DNA from: Syntrophus sp. (in: bacteria)
GTDB taxonomy: Bacteria > Desulfobacterota > Syntrophia > Syntrophales > UBA5619
Length of the DNA: 6,936 nucleotides
Assembly: GCA_013824905.1 (NCBI GenBank)
Contig: PNOO01000130.1
Span: 1-6,936 of the forward strand
Direction of reading: 5' to 3'
Made by a program: the position numbers and the translations under genes. Within the stretch, counting starts at the first letter, position 1. Every line of letters begins with the position of its first letter. The notes beneath the pieces are model-generated. The model worked only from the letters and a program-made list of their open reading frames with translations. It ran no database searches and was not told the origin of the DNA. Positions 4,982 through 6,936 of the stretch are shown here, in pieces.

Positions 4982-6396
4982 AGACGACGTCAATCGAATG
5001 TGCGGGGTCTTATCAAGGGATGGCGCTGATCGCCGATCCGATCTACCGGTACGCCTCTTTTACCGTGCCCGTGACGGAGGGAGGCGGCGAGAAGACGGAA
5101 AAGGATCTGATCGACTCCCCCTGGCTCCAGCGACTCCGCCGCATCTACCAGCTCCAAAGCGCCCGCTGGGTCTATCCGGCTGCCGAACACACGCGTTTCC
5201 AGCACTCCCTGGGGACGATGCACATCGCCGGCGAGTTCGGCCGCCACCTCTACCCGTCCTTGAAAGAAGTCTGTCCTGACGTCCCCTCGCCGAATTGTGT
5301 GGAAGAGCTGCTCCGTGTGGCGGGTCTCCTCCATGATGTCGGTCACGGCCCCTACGGCCACTTCTTCGACGACCATTTTTTGGACCGGTATGTTCTCACC
5401 CATGAGGACATGGGACGACTGATCATCATCCGGAAACTGGGGCGGGTGATCAGCCGGATCCGGCGGAGCCCCTTGGGTCCTTTCGCCGCGGGCGAGTCTC
5501 TCGATCCGGCGGCTGTGGCCTTTCTGATCAAAATGCCGGACGAACGAGATGCAACAGCGCCCCGCTGGCTTCAGCTCCTCCGGCAGCTCTTCTCCGGCAC
5601 TTATACGGTCGACAACCTCGATTACGTCCAGCGCGACGCCTTCATGACGGGCTTTTCACTCGATATCGTAGACATCACGCGGCTGCGGTTCTATACCTTT
5701 TTCACGAAAGACGGGCTCACTCTCCACCAGGCCGGCGTTTCGGCCCTCAGCCGTTTTCTGAACGCCCGGTTGAATCTCTATGCGAACGTCTACTTTCACC
5801 GGACGACGCGGGCGCTCGATCTCCATCTTCAGGAGATCTTCCGGGACACGATGGGACTGATCCTGCCCGTGAATCCCGCCGAGGCGTTGGATGCTTATCT
5901 TGACTGCGACGAGTGGCGTCTCTTCTCCGAAGTTCGTCAGTGGCCGGAAAGTGCCGATCCGCAGAAACAGAGGCTCGGGAGGGAATGGGGCAAGCTCCAC
6001 CGCCGGGAGGTCAAGTGGAAGATGTCGTTTTCGGCGGAGATTTCTATCGATCAGCTCCAGAAGGGCACCCGCTTCTCCCGGGCCGCGGACTATGAAGAGC
6101 AGATCCGATCGCACCTTCCCGGTTCTCTGAGGGGCACGCCACTGCGCGTCGATCTGGCGACGCAGGATCCGCGACCCTTGAACCCGATGGCGGATACGGA
6201 AAAAAGGGTCAATATCTTCAATCCTTCTACGGGAATCACTTCTCCCGAACCCCTCCGGGAGATCTACCGCTTCATCCCGGCGCGTATCGTCCATTTCCGT
6301 GTCTTTTCCCGAAACCACGATCGCGACGACCTCATCGCACGGGCGGCGGAGCGGACCCTCGATACCGCGGCAGGGGCGGCCAGGACAAATATCTGA
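4978..6396 (+). CDS. HD-domain phosphohydrolase, SAMHD1/dGTPase-like
   Basis: The 472-residue soluble protein has an HD domain of the kind found in deoxynucleoside triphosphate hydrolases (dNTP to deoxynucleoside plus triphosphate). The N-terminal part has DSPWLQRLRRIYQL (residues 46-59) and the metal motif pieces RFQHSLGTMHIA (His76), LLHDVGHGPYGH (His119, Asp120) and DNLDYVQRD (Asp215). These correspond to His167, His206, Asp207 and Asp311 of human SAMHD1. The long C-terminal part (to IYRFIPARIVHFRVFSRN, near residue 430) fits the extended SAMHD1-like layout, but no regulatory site can be assigned. AGGGA at 4967-4971 lies 6 nt before the ATG, supporting this start; Met15 is an alternative. 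nrdD starts 2 nt after the stop, so a nucleotide-pool role is likely. Action on another phosphorylated substrate cannot be excluded. Confidence 0.88.
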   Translation: MKTTSIECAGSYQGMALIADPIYRYASFTVPVTEGGGEKTEKDLIDSPWLQRLRRIYQLQSARWVYPAAEHTRFQHSLGTMHIAGEFGRHLYPSLKEVCPDVPSPNCVEELLRVAGLLHDVGHGPYGHFFDDHFLDRYVLTHEDMGRLIIIRKLGRVISRIRRSPLGPFAAGESLDPAAVAFLIKMPDERDATAPRWLQLLRQLFSGTYTVDNLDYVQRDAFMTGFSLDIVDITRLRFYTFFTKDGLTLHQAGVSALSRFLNARLNLYANVYFHRTTRALDLHLQEIFRDTMGLILPVNPAEALDAYLDCDEWRLFSEVRQWPESADPQKQRLGREWGKLHRREVKWKMSFSAEISIDQLQKGTRFSRAADYEEQIRSHLPGSLRGTPLRVDLATQDPRPLNPMADTEKRVNIFNPSTGITSPEPLREIYRFIPARIVHFRVFSRNHDRDDLIARAAERTLDTAAGAARTNI

Positions 6397-6398
6397 CG

Positions 6399-6936
6399 AT
6401 GACCACTCATCCGGAAACCACCGATCTCACCCTGTTTGTCCGGACTTCCGGCGAGGAAGTCGCGAGATGGAACCGCAGGCGCATCGTCGATGCGTTGATC
6501 CGCGAAGCCATGATCGATGAGACGACGGCCGAAGCAATCAGCCGGGAGGTGGAAAAACAGATCGTCTCCTCGGGGATCGGCCTGCTGACGACGGCGTTGA
6601 TCCGGGAACTGGTCGACGCCAAACTCATCGAACGGGGTCTGGAACAGGCCAGACGGCTCCATGCCCGCCTTGGGTTCCCCCTTTATGACGTACGGCAGCT
6701 CATCTGCCATCAGAACAAGGAGAACGCCAATGTTCCCCATGCCCCGGAAGGAACCAGCCTCGCTCTGGTGGAAGGGATCAAGCGGGAATACGCCCTCCAT
6801 GACGTCTTCTCCCGGGAGGTGGGCGATGCGCATGTCTCCGGGGATCTCCACCTCCACGGCTTGGGGTATATCGACAGGCCCTACAGCTCTTGTCAGTCCC
6901 TCGAATACATCAAGCGGTTCGGTCTGAAACTTCCCC
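6399..6936 (+). CDS. nrdD: Anaerobic (class III) ribonucleoside-triphosphate reductase, N-terminal part
   Basis: The frame from ATG 6399 stays open to the window end (179 codons) with no stop. NrdD reduces ribonucleoside triphosphates to dNTPs with a glycyl radical, in the absence of oxygen. The first ~100 residues are an ATP-cone allosteric domain (LFVRTSGEEVARWNRRRIVDAL from residue 12, then helices through LIRELVDAKL), which senses ATP/dATP. Next come ANVPHAPEGTSLALVEGIKR and GDLHLHGLGYIDRPYSSCQS, typical of the start of the NrdD barrel. The glycyl-radical site near the C-terminus lies beyond the window, as does any nrdG activase. It starts 2 nt after the HD gene's TGA; AGGA at 6382-6385 is a distant, weak ribosome site, so translation may depend on the upstream gene. 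Confidence 0.92.
   Translation, partial: MTTHPETTDLTLFVRTSGEEVARWNRRRIVDALIREAMIDETTAEAISREVEKQIVSSGIGLLTTALIRELVDAKLIERGLEQARRLHARLGFPLYDVRQLICHQNKENANVPHAPEGTSLALVEGIKREYALHDVFSREVGDAHVSGDLHLHGLGYIDRPYSSCQSLEYIKRFGLKLP

Noticed and set aside
1..6936. CRISPR array, tRNA or rRNA genes
   Set aside because: No regularly spaced short repeats and no tRNA- or rRNA-like segments were seen on reading the window.

Overview
The window most likely comes from an anaerobic bacterium with a Wood-Ljungdahl (reductive acetyl-CoA) pathway. The gene content (bacterial-type acsB-acsC-acsE, a DUF3786 protein, class III ribonucleotide reductase) and the moderately GC-rich coding sequence fit a Desulfobacterota (former Deltaproteobacteria, Syntrophus-like) genome. 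That assignment is an inference from protein flavour, not a proven placement. Every gene I can support lies on the + strand.

Region 1 (1-3530) is the end of a carbon monoxide dehydrogenase/acetyl-CoA synthase operon. It holds the last ~100 residues of acetyl-CoA synthase (acsB), the large corrinoid iron-sulfur protein subunit (acsC), the methyltetrahydrofolate:corrinoid methyltransferase (acsE), a DUF3786 protein and a small eight-cysteine zinc-ribbon-like protein. Gaps are 18, 11, 11 and 45 nt. AcsE moves the methyl group from methyl-tetrahydrofolate to the cobamide of AcsC (with AcsD, not in this window), and AcsB condenses it with CO and CoA. The last two proteins are unassigned, but their position suggests an accessory role.

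Region 2 (3531-4977) is an AT-richer accessory island. It starts with ~160 bp without a gene, then a 5'-truncated relic of a SET-domain protein (post-SET cysteine motif and C-terminal tail). Next is a complete toxin-antitoxin pair (AbrB-like antitoxin and PIN-domain toxin, ATGA overlap) with a promoter lying in a palindrome. After it comes a second, shorter copy of the same SET-gene tail. The two tail copies form an imperfect ~61-bp direct repeat bracketing the toxin-antitoxin module. A perfect 20-bp inverted repeat follows, and then a short unexplained reading frame that overlaps the next gene by ATGA.

Region 3 (4978-6936) encodes a SAMHD1/dGTPase-like HD phosphohydrolase, followed after 2 nt by the N-terminus of the anaerobic ribonucleotide reductase NrdD, which runs off the window. 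A likely dNTP-degrading enzyme is therefore closely linked to a dNTP-making enzyme, which suggests joint control of the nucleotide pool.

No completely new multi-gene system is evident. The most interesting points are the repeat-bracketed toxin-antitoxin module inside SET-gene debris, the HD-phosphohydrolase/NrdD pair, and the two uncharacterised proteins at the end of the acs operon.
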